Shown here: positions 26,462 to 36,210 of the stretch, piece by piece
Numbering within the stretch: the first letter of the stretch is position 1
Layout of the letters: every line of letters begins with the position of its first letter
Assembly (NCBI RefSeq): GCF_900460345.1
Contig: NZ_UHHW01000002.1
Coordinates: 1,674,001-1,738,000, forward strand
DNA: 64,000 bases
Direction: 5' to 3'
Source of the DNA: Trueperella pyogenes
GTDB taxonomy: Bacteria; Actinomycetota; Actinomycetes; Actinomycetales; Actinomycetaceae
Notes under the pieces: generated by a model
Database searches by the model: none
What the model was told of the DNA's origin: nothing
The model's input: only the letters and a program-made list of their open reading frames with translations
Program-made: the position numbers and the translations under genes

Positions 26462-27784
26462 TTACTTCATCGCAAATTCGACGGTCTTCTGAGCCTCAGC
26501 GAAGGCAGTCTTTGCATCGGCACCGGAGGCGATCTTCGTCAAAGCAGTATTGACGGCGTCGCGAGCCTCGGTGTGGTAGACGCCGGTCACGACCGCGGGA
26601 ACCTTCGAGCCGAATTCGACGACGTCGGAGTAGACCTTCTGGCCGCCGAAGAACTTTTGCGGTTCGCCGTAGACAGAGGACTTGCCGGCTGGGATCCAGT
26701 TGGCGATAGCGCCTGCCTTAGACAGGATCGTGTCGTAGAAGTCGACGGAGCCCGCGAAAGTCTTGGCGAGGAAGTCCGTGGCCAGTTCCTTCTTCGCATT
26801 CGCGCTGATCGCCCACGAGGAGCCGCCGTTACTGGTGTAGTTGGTCGCGCCGTCGATCTTGGACAGAGACGGAACGTTCGTGATGGCCCACTTGCCCTCT
26901 TGATCCTTAGCAGTCTGGATGCTTGCCGCAATCCACACACCGTTGATCGTGCCTGCGACGTTGCCGTTGACGAAGGAACCAATGTATTCATCCCACGAAT
27001 TGACGATCTGCAAAACGCCAGAATCAATGGCTTCCTTGTAGATGCGTGCAACTTCGATCAGGGCGTCGTTGTCGGCAATGGTCGCCTTGCCGCTCTTGTC
27101 GAAGAGTCCCTTGCCGGCCGAACCCAGCATCATCATGACCAAGTCGGAATTGCCAGCCATGGTCGACATCAGCGGCTTGCCGGTCTTAGCGAGGATGTCC
27201 TTACCCTTGGTCAGGTACTCATCCCAGGTGATGTCTTTGAAATCGTCAACCTTGTAGCCAGCCTGTTCGAGGACGTCAGTGCGCAGGGCTGAGATCGCTG
27301 TACCTGAATCGAACGGGAGGCCATAATTCTTGCCGTCGTGGGTGGAGGAGTTCACCACGGATTCGGGGAACTGCTTGAAATCGATCTTCGAGGCGTCAAT
27401 GGTGGTGAAGATGTCCGGGTAGTTGACCACGTTCTTCTGGAACGAGTAGTTCTGCATGAGGAAGATGTCCGGAAGTTGGTCGATCTGATTCGACTGCGCG
27501 ATCGTGGTCAGCTTAGGCTGCAAATCGTCCCACGGCGTCTCAACGACGTTGAGCTTAAAGTTCGGGTGATCCTTCTGGTAGATCTTCTCGGCTTCCTTGA
27601 GCGCGTAGATATTGAACGCCGGGTCCCAGGCCCAGACAGTCAAAGTTTCGTCTGCAGCGGTGGTCGTCTGGCCTGCAGCGGTGGTCTTATCGTCCTTAGC
27701 CGAGTCAGAACCACAGGCACTCAGGCTCAGGCCCAGTGCAAGCGCCGCGGCCCCCGCCACCAGTTTTCTCAGAGATTTCATCAT
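26462..27784 (-). CDS. Extracellular sugar-binding lipoprotein of ABC importer
   Basis: 440 residues from the ATG at 27784, which follows AAGGAG; an extra in-frame extension upstream lacks a signal sequence. The N-terminus KSLRKLVAGAAALALGLSLS followed by Ala-Cys is a lipoprotein signal with the lipid-anchored Cys, then a Thr-rich linker. The mature part is a family 1 extracellular solute-binding fold (LTVWAWDPAFN; GKNYGLPFDSGTAISALR). It is the first gene of the lactose/galactoside operon and divergent from the LacI regulator. The sugar is inferred from lacZ. Confidence 0.92.
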   Translation of the reverse strand: MMKSLRKLVAGAAALALGLSLSACGSDSAKDDKTTAAGQTTTAADETLTVWAWDPAFNIYALKEAEKIYQKDHPNFKLNVVETPWDDLQPKLTTIAQSNQIDQLPDIFLMQNYSFQKNVVNYPDIFTTIDASKIDFKQFPESVVNSSTHDGKNYGLPFDSGTAISALRTDVLEQAGYKVDDFKDITWDEYLTKGKDILAKTGKPLMSTMAGNSDLVMMMLGSAGKGLFDKSGKATIADNDALIEVARIYKEAIDSGVLQIVNSWDEYIGSFVNGNVAGTINGVWIAASIQTAKDQEGKWAITNVPSLSKIDGATNYTSNGGSSWAISANAKKELATDFLAKTFAGSVDFYDTILSKAGAIANWIPAGKSSVYGEPQKFFGGQKVYSDVVEFGSKVPAVVTGVYHTEARDAVNTALTKIASGADAKTAFAEAQKTVEFAMK

Positions 27785-27860
27785 TGAACTCCTTCGACAT
27801 GTTCGAAGCCCACCTGTTCCACACCGCCGTTGGTGCGATCCAGAGAGCACGAAATCAAAA

Positions 27861-28018
27861 TGTTTACGTTGCTACTCTACACACTTTCAGACAATTTCAA
27901 TAGTATTTTTAGATAACATTCAGATAACAGAACTCGTTGCGAGGCTGTATTGCCGCCAATCTAGGCCTCTCAACAGCGCACCACCTAGATACGAAGCCCG
28001 GTTTGCTAACGTGAACAA
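27861..28018. promoter_or_regulatory. Two LacI-type operator candidates in the divergent promoter region
   Basis: TGTTTACGTTGCTA (27861-27874) and, read on the minus strand, TGTTCACGTTAGCA (28017-28004) match at 10 of 14 positions and share the central ACGT expected of LacI-family sites. The first lies about 77 bases before the binding-protein start. The second is about 20 bases upstream of the -10 box TAGAAT (28037-28042) of the regulator, so it would give autoregulation. The 264-base gap holds no gene. Confidence 0.5.
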
Positions 28019-28048
28019 CTGAGGAAGCGCACCTGTTAGAATACAGCC

Positions 28049-29068
28049 ATGAGTCAACTATCACGGGCAACGAATAAGCCGTCCATCCAAGACGTAGCGC
28101 GCCTGGCCGGCGTCTCCGCACAAACCGTCTCACGCGTTGCCCGCGACGCGCCAAACGTTAAAGAGAGCACCAAAACGAGGGTGCTCTTAGCCATGGATCA
28201 GCTCAAGTACGTGCCTAACCGCGCCGCACGCGCTTTGCGCTCTGGCCAATACAGGACGCTCGGCGTCATCACCCAAAACCTTGGGCGTACCGGCGAAAGT
28301 CTCATCACCGCCGGCATCGCCGCCGAAGCTGAAGAGCGCGGCTACTCCGTCAGCCTGCGCCAAATCTCTCATCCCGGCACCGAAGAACTCACCCAGGCAG
28401 GCTCGTACTTTAGCCATCACACTGTCGACGGGCTCATCGTCGTACAGGCAGGCTCAGCCACCATCCCCCACTCGTTGTCTCACGGCACGCCTACCGTCGT
28501 CTCAGATTCGCGATTCATCAACAATTTCTCTTCGGCCGTCACCGATCAGGTCCAAGGCACCCGGCTCGTCGTCGAACACCTCCTCGACCTTGGGCACACG
28601 CGGATCGCGCACATTGCAGGCCCGACCGAGTCGCCGTCCGCAAATATTCGCCAAACCGTGTGGCAGTCCACGCTCGAAGAAGCCGGCCTGCCGCTCGGCC
28701 CGATCATGTACGGAAACTGGAGCGCCCAATCAGGGTACAAAGCCGCTCTCGCTCTCGCGGAAAAATCACACGTCACCGCCATCTTCGCCGCTAACGACGA
28801 AATGGCGTTCGGCGCTATGCGCGCGCTCTATGAGAAAGGCGTGCGCCTGCCCGCAGATATCTCTATTGCTGGCTTTGACGACATCGCGCTTGCCGAATAT
28901 TCAGTCCTCCCGCTGACGACCGTCCGGCAGGACTTCGAGACCATCGGCCGCACGCTCACCGATCTGGTCATCGCGCGGATTGCAGCGCCCACCGCCCCCA
29001 TTGAGCAACGAGTAATTCCTTCCGAGCTCATTGTGCGCGCCTCGACGGGGCCGAGGCCTACAGCGTGA
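28049..29068 (+). CDS. LacI-family transcriptional regulator
   Basis: 339 residues. The N-terminal helix-turn-helix SIQDVARLAGVSAQTVSRVA and hinge region YVPNRAARALRSGQ are classic LacI, followed by a periplasmic-binding-protein-like sugar domain (RTLGVITQNLGRTGESL; AIFAANDEMAFGAMRAL; ISIAGFDDIALAEYS). It is divergent from the sugar importer-lacZ operon and probably represses it until a galactoside or derivative binds. The ATG lies exactly six bases after TAGAAT with no ribosome-binding site, so the mRNA is predicted to be leaderless. Confidence 0.93.
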   Translation: MSQLSRATNKPSIQDVARLAGVSAQTVSRVARDAPNVKESTKTRVLLAMDQLKYVPNRAARALRSGQYRTLGVITQNLGRTGESLITAGIAAEAEERGYSVSLRQISHPGTEELTQAGSYFSHHTVDGLIVVQAGSATIPHSLSHGTPTVVSDSRFINNFSSAVTDQVQGTRLVVEHLLDLGHTRIAHIAGPTESPSANIRQTVWQSTLEEAGLPLGPIMYGNWSAQSGYKAALALAEKSHVTAIFAANDEMAFGAMRALYEKGVRLPADISIAGFDDIALAEYSVLPLTTVRQDFETIGRTLTDLVIARIAAPTAPIEQRVIPSELIVRASTGPRPTA

Positions 29069-29137
29069 TCGCAGCTGCCCCGTGACGGCCGCCCCGCTTT
29101 TCTGAGTGTCCTCCCTTTCTGCGCGCCCTTCTTTCTG

Positions 29138-29204
29138 AGTACCTTCCGACGAAGCTCGTCCCGATAAACGCCGTGTTCAGCACCGAGAACCGGCGTTAGG
29201 TACT
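29138..29204. other. Possible three-way-junction RNA structure between convergent genes
   Basis: Nested complementary segments: an outer AGTACC/GGTACT (29138-29143 with 29199-29204), inside it GACGA-AGC-TCGTC (29148-29160) and AACGCCG/CGGCGTT (29167-29173 with 29191-29197). It could be a 3'-end structure of the lacI or PH-domain transcripts. No T-tract. Confidence 0.35.
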
Positions 29205-29236
29205 GACAACTGGGAAGGGAAGGGATGCGAGGGACA

Positions 29237-30817
29237 TCACACCCGCACGCGCTCGCGCCACTGCTCAATCGTCTCCGATACGCCCACGTGGCGCGCTCTC
29301 GACGTCAGATCGTTCTCGACCCAGATTATGCGCTCGACCTCGTCAATCGCCATGTTCTTATGCCGGGTATTGCCTTGGAGATTGACCATGTCGACGCGGA
29401 TGTCGCCAAGCTTCAACAGGCGCTGGATCGGCCCCTGACTCATGCGCAGCGACTGTGTATGGTCTTGCCACACGAACGTCACCTTGCGGCTAAAGCGCCC
29501 ACGCCGGAGCACAGCCACCTGCGGAGTCAGGCACACCCCACGAGACTTATACGTGATGGGGTCGAACCACTTGGCGCGCCCCGGCGCCGAGAGGAAGAAT
29601 CGGCCGGTGCCCATCCCGTCTAGGGCGTCGTGGATGAGAGCCGCGTCGTCGTCGGTGCCGGCGTCGGGAAGCATGGTCCACAGCATTCGCAGCGCCTCCT
29701 CACGCGAGCCCACGGGCACGATGATTCCGGCCCTGATGGCGTCATCGATACTCTCCGCCCCGTTACCGCCTGCGAGCGTGGCGGTCACCTGCCACCAATC
29801 TTTCCAACGCCACAGGATCGGGCGGTGGAGTTCGATAGCGTGTAGGCGAGCTGGCGGCATCGATCGTGTGGTGAGCTTGGTCAGTCCCGAGCGCACCCGC
29901 AGGCCGTTTTCCGAGATATAGACCTTCGTACCGTAGGCGCCGAGAGCCGACTTGACCACCGAGATGATGGCACCGCCTATGAAAATAATGATCGCGATGA
30001 GGCTCACCTCTGACCAAATGGAGAGCACAATCGAGGCCGCGAGTCCAATAAGCGCAAGGATCGTGCCCGCGGTGAGGAAGCTCGACCCGATCAACCGGGC
30101 GGTGGGCAGCTCGAAAATGAGCCGATCGTTTTCGGTGTCATCCGGGTCGTAGACCGGGATGACATGCGGGGTTTGCGCAAAAGGCTGTGCACAGTCAACG
30201 ACGCCGTCTACCTCGCCCGCGCCCGGCGCCAGTTCGCCGCCTTCGTGCCCGACGGCGTCGTGGCCGGCGAGCCCCATCCGCACTGGACGCCCGGCGCGAG
30301 CGTTAGCGAGGCCGGCGAGTACTTCCTTGCGGAGCGTGGCGCAGTCCTCCATCGACAGCAGGCCGAGCTCAATCGCGGGCTCGGAGCCTGCAGACTCGAC
30401 CTTGACCGAGCCAAAACCGAAGATGCGACCAAAGAGGCGCTGCTCAACCTCGACGCTCTGGATGCGGTCCCAGCGCATGTGCGCATGGTTCTTCATGATC
30501 ACGCCCGCGCGCTTGTGGATGCCCGAATCGACGATCGCAAAGCTCTGGAATTTCCACGACACCCACGAGAAGAGAATGACGAGAAGGGTGAGGAGGATCA
30601 AGCCGCCAAAAATGGCGAGCCCGATGAGCCAGGTGAGTTTCTCAATAAAGTCACCGAAGCCTCTGACTCCCCCTTCGAGGATCTGTTGGATGATGTTGTA
30701 GACGGCGATGGCGAAGACGATCCACACCATGCCACCTTTGGCAAGCGGGGTGACTTTGTGGAATTGCCGCCACTCACTCGCCGGGACGGACTTGCCGAGG
30801 GACCGCTTTTCGCTCAC
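29237..30817 (-). CDS. Bacterial PH-domain membrane protein (YdbT-like)
   Basis: 526 residues from a GTG overlapping the stop of the preceding YdbS-like gene (GTGA). It has two bacterial PH (DUF304) repeats, each preceded by paired transmembrane helices: KFQSFAIVDSGIHKRAGVI...RIQSVEVEQRLFGRIFGFGSVKV and a later VYISENGLRVRSGLTKLTT...SMPPARLHAIELHRP [segments named, not continuous]. A third, partial repeat is visible at the C-terminus. The pair resembles B. subtilis YdbS/YdbT, membrane proteins linked to antimicrobial-peptide resistance. The function here is unknown. Confidence 0.82.
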   Translation of the reverse strand: MSEKRSLGKSVPASEWRQFHKVTPLAKGGMVWIVFAIAVYNIIQQILEGGVRGFGDFIEKLTWLIGLAIFGGLILLTLLVILFSWVSWKFQSFAIVDSGIHKRAGVIMKNHAHMRWDRIQSVEVEQRLFGRIFGFGSVKVESAGSEPAIELGLLSMEDCATLRKEVLAGLANARAGRPVRMGLAGHDAVGHEGGELAPGAGEVDGVVDCAQPFAQTPHVIPVYDPDDTENDRLIFELPTARLIGSSFLTAGTILALIGLAASIVLSIWSEVSLIAIIIFIGGAIISVVKSALGAYGTKVYISENGLRVRSGLTKLTTRSMPPARLHAIELHRPILWRWKDWWQVTATLAGGNGAESIDDAIRAGIIVPVGSREEALRMLWTMLPDAGTDDDAALIHDALDGMGTGRFFLSAPGRAKWFDPITYKSRGVCLTPQVAVLRRGRFSRKVTFVWQDHTQSLRMSQGPIQRLLKLGDIRVDMVNLQGNTRHKNMAIDEVERIIWVENDLTSRARHVGVSETIEQWRERVRV

Positions 30818-31311
30818 AGGCCCTCCATCTTCGCTTCTCCAAGGTCGGTCAGCTTCTGCCGCAGCCGCTCGGCCTCGGCGAGTACTACGCCGGGAATCTT
30901 GGCGTCCGTGCTCGCCGACGCGGTGACCAATTCGATGTTCGCCAGTCCAAAGCGCTTGAGAATGGGCCCGGTTCCCACATTGACCCGCTGCATGCGCCCA
31001 TAGGGCACAACCGTCATGCGCTGGAACATGACTCCCGACCGGATCAACAGCTCGTCGTCACGCTCCGCATAACCGAACAGGCGCGCGCGGCGCAGGGCGA
31101 AAGGGATCTGGATAAGCGCAACAATCGAGATAACGGCGGCGATGATCCACCAGAGCAGACCAGGGAACGTTGCCGATCCGAACCACCAAGCAGTCGCGAT
31201 CGATCCGGCAACAATCGCCAATACACCGCTACACCACCTAATCAGCGCTACCGTCCGATACTCGGGCGGCAATGGTGTGAATTGAACTGACTGTGCAAGA
31301 AGGTTCTTCAT
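30814..31311 (-). CDS. Bacterial PH-domain membrane protein (YdbS-like)
   Basis: 165 residues from the ATG at 31311; a longer open frame upstream is rejected because it is a proline/arginine-rich unlikely leader. It has two adjacent transmembrane helices, then one PH (DUF304) domain containing DDELLIRSGVMFQRMTVVPY and GRMQRVNVGTGPILKRFGLA, the diagnostic segment. It is translationally coupled to the YdbT-like gene. TAGGCT ends seven bases before the start codon and no ribosome-binding site is visible, so transcription may start at the ATG. Confidence 0.85.
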   Translation of the reverse strand: MKNLLAQSVQFTPLPPEYRTVALIRWCSGVLAIVAGSIATAWWFGSATFPGLLWWIIAAVISIVALIQIPFALRRARLFGYAERDDELLIRSGVMFQRMTVVPYGRMQRVNVGTGPILKRFGLANIELVTASASTDAKIPGVVLAEAERLRQKLTDLGEAKMEGL

Positions 31312-31384
31312 AGAGTCAAGCCTACATTGAGCATGCGGGTTCTTGGCTGGATATACCGAGGGGAGGAATGCCCTCAGCTTTCGC

Positions 31385-31861
31385 CTAGGCGCCAGCGCCC
31401 TCAGACGCCTCTGGGCTGCCGTCGTCGTGCATGCACCAGCGTTCGCCAACGAGCGCAAGGATCGTCATCACCACGGAACCGATGCCGGCCAGGAGTGCGT
31501 TGAAGGCGTTCTCGGTGAGGAACGACGTCGGTCCACCCATGTAGTAGGCAACCGCGACGCCGAATGCGCCACCCGCCAGTATCGCCCCACCGCGCGAGGT
31601 TGCCTGGGTAAGTACCCAGATGCGTGCGGCGTACAGCTGGTCGACTGGCCGGCGGCCGAGCCGATACTGGCGCACGAGCCAGGCTTGGGAGATCATGATA
31701 GTCCCGATCGCGATCGGGACTAGGAAGAGCCAGAATGGGACATCCGCCGGGTTCATCCCCGACCGGATAACCACTGAGACCAGCGAGAATACCGTCACGC
31801 CGGTGACCACCGCGATGCCGAGGAGCATCGAGATGGGGGTGGGACGTAACTTTCCGCTCAT
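31385..31861 (-). CDS. DUF3180 membrane protein
   Basis: 158 residues from the ATG at 31861 (AAGGA upstream). Four hydrophobic helices with a short charged loop (RQYRLGRRPVDQLYAARIWV) between the second and third, as in DUF3180 proteins that follow folK in many actinobacteria. The function is unknown. It starts 13 bases after folBK and is probably the last gene of the folate operon. Confidence 0.85.
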   Translation of the reverse strand: MSGKLRPTPISMLLGIAVVTGVTVFSLVSVVIRSGMNPADVPFWLFLVPIAIGTIMISQAWLVRQYRLGRRPVDQLYAARIWVLTQATSRGGAILAGGAFGVAVAYYMGGPTSFLTENAFNALLAGIGSVVMTILALVGERWCMHDDGSPEASEGAGA

Positions 31862-31874
31862 CGTTGGTCCTTCG

Positions 31875-32717
31875 TCAGTCTTCGTAGAGCTCCACGCGCT
31901 GGTCACCGAGCTTTGCAAGCAGGCTCCTGATGTCGTGACCGGCGAGCTCGGCGTCGGGATCGATGGAAAACCAGGGCTCGAGCACGAAGCGGCGCCCGGC
32001 GGCGCGCGGGTGCGGGAGGGTCAGGTCGGGGTCGTCCAGGGTGAGGTCGGAGTACGTGATGATGTCGAGGTCGAGGGTGCGCGGGCCCCAGCGTTCGTCG
32101 CGCACGCGCCCGTGGCCAGCTTCGATGGCCTGCAGTTTCTCCAGCAACTCGTGGGGGTTCAACCCGGTTTCGACGATGACCACGGCGTTGACGTAGTCCG
32201 GCTGGCCTTCTTGACCCTCAGCCAGCCGCGGCGCAGTGCGGTAGAGCTGGGAAGCGGCGATCACCTCAGTGATCTCGCCGATTTGGCTGATCGCCGAGCG
32301 CACGTGGTGTGCCGGGTCGTCGAGGTTGGCGCCAATCGAGACGACGGCGATCGCGTCGGTATCCCACTCTTCGATCGTGACGGCGACGTCGGCGAACTCG
32401 TGCGGGATAGGAGCCTGCGGCTTGTGTACGGTCACCGCCACGCCTTCCGCGCCGAGCGCCTTGACACGAGTGGCGATGCGGTGCGCGAGGGTTTCGATGA
32501 GATCGGCGTGCTCGCCTTCGATGATGCTGCGGGCGACGTCGGCAACCTCGGCGTAGGAGATCGTGTCGTCGATGCTATCCGTAGCCGTAGCTCGCGTGAT
32601 ATCGAGGAAAAGGGTCACATCGACGACGAAGTCTTGCGCCTGGCTGTGCTCAAAATCTAGCACCCCGTGGGTGCCGCGAGCGCGCAAGCCGGTCAGCTCG
32701 ATTTTGCCGTAGTTCAC
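31875..32717 (-). CDS. folBK: Bifunctional dihydroneopterin aldolase / HPPK
   Basis: 280 residues, a fusion of FolB (about 1-118; IELTGLRARGTHGVLDFE, with Glu and Lys of the aldolase site) and FolK (about 122-280; VSIGANLDD and ERWGPRTLDLDIITY, the pyrophosphokinase signature). It makes 6-hydroxymethyl-dihydropterin from dihydroneopterin and activates it with ATP for FolP. The GTG at 32717 overlaps the folP stop (GTGA); an upstream extension of the frame is only folP sequence in another frame. Confidence 0.93.
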   Translation of the reverse strand: MNYGKIELTGLRARGTHGVLDFEHSQAQDFVVDVTLFLDITRATATDSIDDTISYAEVADVARSIIEGEHADLIETLAHRIATRVKALGAEGVAVTVHKPQAPIPHEFADVAVTIEEWDTDAIAVVSIGANLDDPAHHVRSAISQIGEITEVIAASQLYRTAPRLAEGQEGQPDYVNAVVIVETGLNPHELLEKLQAIEAGHGRVRDERWGPRTLDLDIITYSDLTLDDPDLTLPHPRAAGRRFVLEPWFSIDPDAELAGHDIRSLLAKLGDQRVELYED

Positions 32718-33493
32718 GCCTGGCTCCTGAGCATCTCCATGGTCGCGATGGCGGTAGCGGTGGCGGCCACGTTGTGAACGCGCACACCCCACACGTCCGT
32801 CTGCGCCAGCATCGCCGAGATCACGGCGGTGGCCACGTCTCGCTCGTCAGCTACTGTCACCGGGGCGAGGAAACGCTTGCGCGATTGGCCGATCAGCAGG
32901 CGGTGCCCCTCTCCGCAGAATGCTTTCAGACCGCGCAGAATGCGCCAGTCGTGATCGCCGACTTTGGCGAATCCGAGTCCCGGATCGAGGATGATGCGCT
33001 CGGGGGCGATACCGGCCGCCACGGCGGCGTCGCGCGAGGCCAGTAGCTCGCTGCGCACCTCGGCGACCACGTCGTCGTAGCTGGCGAGGCTGTTCATGGT
33101 CTGGGCGTTGCCGCGCCCGTGTTGCAGGATGTAGTCGCAATCGAGCTCGGCGACGGTGGCGAGCATGTCCATGTCTCCGTGGCCGCCGGTGACGTCGTTG
33201 ACAATCTGCGCGCCGGCCGCGACAGCCGCCCGCGCGGTCGCGGCGTGGTAGGTGTCCACAGAGACCGTGATCTCGTCCGAGAGTTCGGCGACGACGTCGG
33301 CGATCCTCTCCCATTCCTGGGCAGGTTCGACTGGCTCGGCGCCAGGGCGGGTGGATTCACCGCCGATGTCCAAAATCGTCGCACCGTGGGCGATGAGTTC
33401 GCGGCCGTGGTCGATTGCGGCGTCCGTTTGAAGGAACTGGCCTCCGTCGGAGAAAGAATTTGGGGTGACGTTGAGGATGCCCATGACTAGCAT
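32714..33493 (-). CDS. folP: Dihydropteroate synthase
   Basis: Condenses the activated pterin with p-aminobenzoate; the target of sulfonamides. 259 residues. MGILNVTPNSFSDGG is the pterin-pyrophosphate signature (Asn where Asp is commoner), and DIGGESTRPGAEPV is the second signature loop. FPHPPK-type C-terminal motif is represented by RIILDPGLGFAKVGDHDW and LLIGQSRKRFL. The ATG at 33493 has GGAGA upstream. Coupled to folBK. Confidence 0.95.
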   Translation of the reverse strand: MLVMGILNVTPNSFSDGGQFLQTDAAIDHGRELIAHGATILDIGGESTRPGAEPVEPAQEWERIADVVAELSDEITVSVDTYHAATARAAVAAGAQIVNDVTGGHGDMDMLATVAELDCDYILQHGRGNAQTMNSLASYDDVVAEVRSELLASRDAAVAAGIAPERIILDPGLGFAKVGDHDWRILRGLKAFCGEGHRLLIGQSRKRFLAPVTVADERDVATAVISAMLAQTDVWGVRVHNVAATATAIATMEMLRSQA

Positions 33494-33511
33494 GTGTTCT
33501 CTCCTTCTTAC

Positions 33512-34075
33512 TTAGCCCGCCATGATGAGGCTCATCGCCTCGGCGCGGGTGGCTGGGTCGTGCAGTGAGCCGCGCACAGCCGAGGTGACTGTGCGCGATC
33601 CCGGTTTACGCACACCCCTCATCGACATGCACAGGTGTTCGGCCTCCACGACGACGATGACGCCGTCGGCACCGATGCGCTCCGCCAGCGTGTCGGCCAC
33701 CTGCGTGGTCAGCCGCTCCTGGACCTGAGGGCGATGGGCGAAGCCTTCCACCAGGCGGGCGAGCTTGGACAAGCCGGTGACGCGGCCATCTGGGCCGGGA
33801 ATGTATCCCACGTGTGCCACGCCATGGAACGGTAGCAGGTGATGCTCACACATGGAATAGACGGGAATGTCGCGTACAAGAACCAATTCTTGGTGGCCGA
33901 CGTCGAAGACCTTTTCCAGGTGCGAGCCCGGATCTTCGCCAAGGCCCGAGAAGATCTCCGCATAGGACCGGGCCACGCGGGCGGGGGTGTCCTTCAGGCC
34001 GTCGCGATCCGGGTCCTCCCCGATTGCGAGGAGAAGCTCCCGAACGGCGGCTTGTGCGCGAGTAGAATCGATCAT
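33512..34075 (-). CDS. folE: GTP cyclohydrolase I
   Basis: First step of folate synthesis: GTP to dihydroneopterin triphosphate. 187 residues. The zinc-binding and catalytic motif [19 protein letters not shown] and the second Cys in [15 protein letters not shown] are present, and RPQVQERLT is the conserved helix. The ATG overlaps the ftsH stop by four bases, so folate genes are coupled to ftsH. Confidence 0.96.
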   Translation of the reverse strand: MIDSTRAQAAVRELLLAIGEDPDRDGLKDTPARVARSYAEIFSGLGEDPGSHLEKVFDVGHQELVLVRDIPVYSMCEHHLLPFHGVAHVGYIPGPDGRVTGLSKLARLVEGFAHRPQVQERLTTQVADTLAERIGADGVIVVVEAEHLCMSMRGVRKPGSRTVTSAVRGSLHDPATRAEAMSLIMAG

Positions 34076-36210
34076 TGGTCGGCCTTATCGCCGGGCTCGA
34101 GGTCTACGTGTTTACCCTCCTCGGTCTCCTGGCCAGGCAGAACAGTCGGTTCTTCGGCGCTCGCCTCAGTTTCAGGTAGCGGCACCGGCGGCAGGTCCGA
34201 GACGGGACGGTCAGGAGAAGATAGCCACAGGTCGCGCGGCGGAGCCTTGACGATGTCCTGGAAGATGACCTTCAGCTCTTCTTCCAGCACGGTCTCCTTT
34301 TCAAGCAGAACCGTGGTGAGGCGATCGAGGACATGGCGATTGTCCATCATGATCTGCCACGCTTCCTGGGCGGCACGATCGAGGAGGGCGTGAACCTCGT
34401 CGTCGACGACGCGAGCGAGCTGGTCCGAATGTTCCCGGCTATTGCCGCCGCCCATGCGGGTCATCGGGTCAGACTCGTCTGCCACGAGGCGCACGGCTCC
34501 CACGCGTTGGGACATGCCGTATTCGGTGACCATCTTGCGTGCGACGTTCGTAGCCTTCTGGATGTCGTTGGAGGCGCCGGTGGTCGGATCGTGGAAGACC
34601 ACTTCTTCGGCCGCACGCCCGCCCATCGCGTAGACCATTTCGTCGAGCAATTCGTGGCGCGAGGTCGAGTAGCGATCCTCGGTGGGGATGACCATCGTGT
34701 AACCCAGCGCCCGTCCACGGGGCAGAATCGTCACCTTGGTGACCGGGGCGGAGTGGTTGAGCGCCGCAGCGGCCACGGCGTGCCCGGCCTCGTGGTAAGC
34801 CGTCATGCGCTTTTCCTTAGGGTTCATCACTCGGGTGCGGCGCTGCGGGCCGGCGATAACGCGGTCGATTGCCTCGTCGACGTCGTCCTCATCGATCTTT
34901 GTGTGCCCACGACGCGCGGCGAGAAGGGCGGCCTCGTTGAGCAGGTTGGCCAGGTCAGCGCCGGAGAAGCCGGGCGTGCGCCGGGCAATCGACTCGAGAC
35001 TGATGGCCGCAGCCAAGGGCTTGCCGTCCGCGTGGACTTTGAGGATCTGCTCACGTCCAGACAGGTCCGGGGCGTCCACCCCGATCTGCCGGTCAAAACG
35101 CCCAGGGCGAAGCAATGCTGGATCGAGCACGTCTGGGCGGTTGGTTGCGGCGATCACGATGACGTTGGTGCGCTCGTCGAAGCCGTCCATCTCCACCAGG
35201 AGTTGGTTGAGCGTCTGCTCGCGCTCGTCGTTACCGCCGCCGATGCCGGAACCACGGTTGCGCCCGACGGCGTCAATCTCGTCGACGAAGATGATTGCCG
35301 GGGCAACCTTCTTGGCCTTCGTGAAGAGGTCGCGTACGCGCGAGGCGCCCACGCCCACGAACATCTCCACGAACTCGGAGGCAGAGATGTGGAAAAACGG
35401 TACGCCAGCCTCGCCTGCCACGGCCTTGGCGAGGAGGGTTTTACCAGTTCCCGGAGGGCCGTAGAGCAATACACCGCGCGGAATCTTGGCGCCCATCTTG
35501 CGAAACTTCTCCGGTGTCTCGATGAACTCCTTGATCTCACGCAGTTCTTCGACCGCCTCGTCTGCGCCAGCGACATCCGCGAAGGTGACATCCGGCAGAT
35601 CGGACTCGACGCCGTCCCTCTTCACCCGGCCAAACTCGTTCATCCGGCCTTGCATCCTGGGGATCATCCAGAAGAAAATCGCCAAGACGATGAGCATCGG
35701 GAGGATAAAGGTGAGCAAGGAGAAGAAGGCGGACTGCTGTGGCACGATCGAGTTATAGCCGTTTTTAGAGTCGGCTTTGGCCACCAGCGCGAGGACGTCG
35801 TTCGCCTCCGGATCAGTGTATTGGAACTGCACCTTCTTGGTGGGACTTTGTTCTTCGCCTTCGAGATCGGTTGGCTTATATTTCTCCGCAAGCCAGATTT
35901 GGACGATCTGAGTGCCGTCCGTGACCTGGATGCGGTCGATCGACTGCGACTGCAGAATCTCGCGCCCCTCACTCGTCTTCACCGAGGTGAAACCGGAAGG
36001 GTTGAAAAAGAAGAAAATGACAGCAGCGCCCGTGACGAGCAGGCCCATGATCGCCCAGAAGATACGCCGCTGCTTGCGCTCGCGCTCTTCCTTTTCTCGC
36101 TGTTCGCGCAGCTTACGCGGATCTTTCCCGGAATCACTGGACGCTTTGGCTTTGGCCTTGCGCCCCTTGCGGTTGAATTCCTCCAGGCGGCGTCGCTTGC
36201 GATCGGACAT
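34072..36210 (-). CDS. ftsH: ATP-dependent zinc metalloprotease FtsH
   Basis: Membrane-anchored AAA protease that degrades misfolded or regulatory proteins. 712 residues. Order: an unusually long, very basic N-terminal tail of about 48 residues, first transmembrane helix ([20 protein letters not shown]), extracytoplasmic domain, second helix ([19 protein letters not shown]), Walker [14 protein letters not shown], Walker [13 protein letters not shown], the SRH region and the zinc site HEAGH. It ends with an acidic, Pro-rich tail. It sits between hpt and folE, a common actinobacterial order. Confidence 0.97.
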   Translation of the reverse strand: MSDRKRRRLEEFNRKGRKAKAKASSDSGKDPRKLREQREKEERERKQRRIFWAIMGLLVTGAAVIFFFFNPSGFTSVKTSEGREILQSQSIDRIQVTDGTQIVQIWLAEKYKPTDLEGEEQSPTKKVQFQYTDPEANDVLALVAKADSKNGYNSIVPQQSAFFSLLTFILPMLIVLAIFFWMIPRMQGRMNEFGRVKRDGVESDLPDVTFADVAGADEAVEELREIKEFIETPEKFRKMGAKIPRGVLLYGPPGTGKTLLAKAVAGEAGVPFFHISASEFVEMFVGVGASRVRDLFTKAKKVAPAIIFVDEIDAVGRNRGSGIGGGNDEREQTLNQLLVEMDGFDERTNVIVIAATNRPDVLDPALLRPGRFDRQIGVDAPDLSGREQILKVHADGKPLAAAISLESIARRTPGFSGADLANLLNEAALLAARRGHTKIDEDDVDEAIDRVIAGPQRRTRVMNPKEKRMTAYHEAGHAVAAAALNHSAPVTKVTILPRGRALGYTMVIPTEDRYSTSRHELLDEMVYAMGGRAAEEVVFHDPTTGASNDIQKATNVARKMVTEYGMSQRVGAVRLVADESDPMTRMGGGNSREHSDQLARVVDDEVHALLDRAAQEAWQIMMDNRHVLDRLTTVLLEKETVLEEELKVIFQDIVKAPPRDLWLSSPDRPVSDLPPVPLPETEASAEEPTVLPGQETEEGKHVDLEPGDKADQ

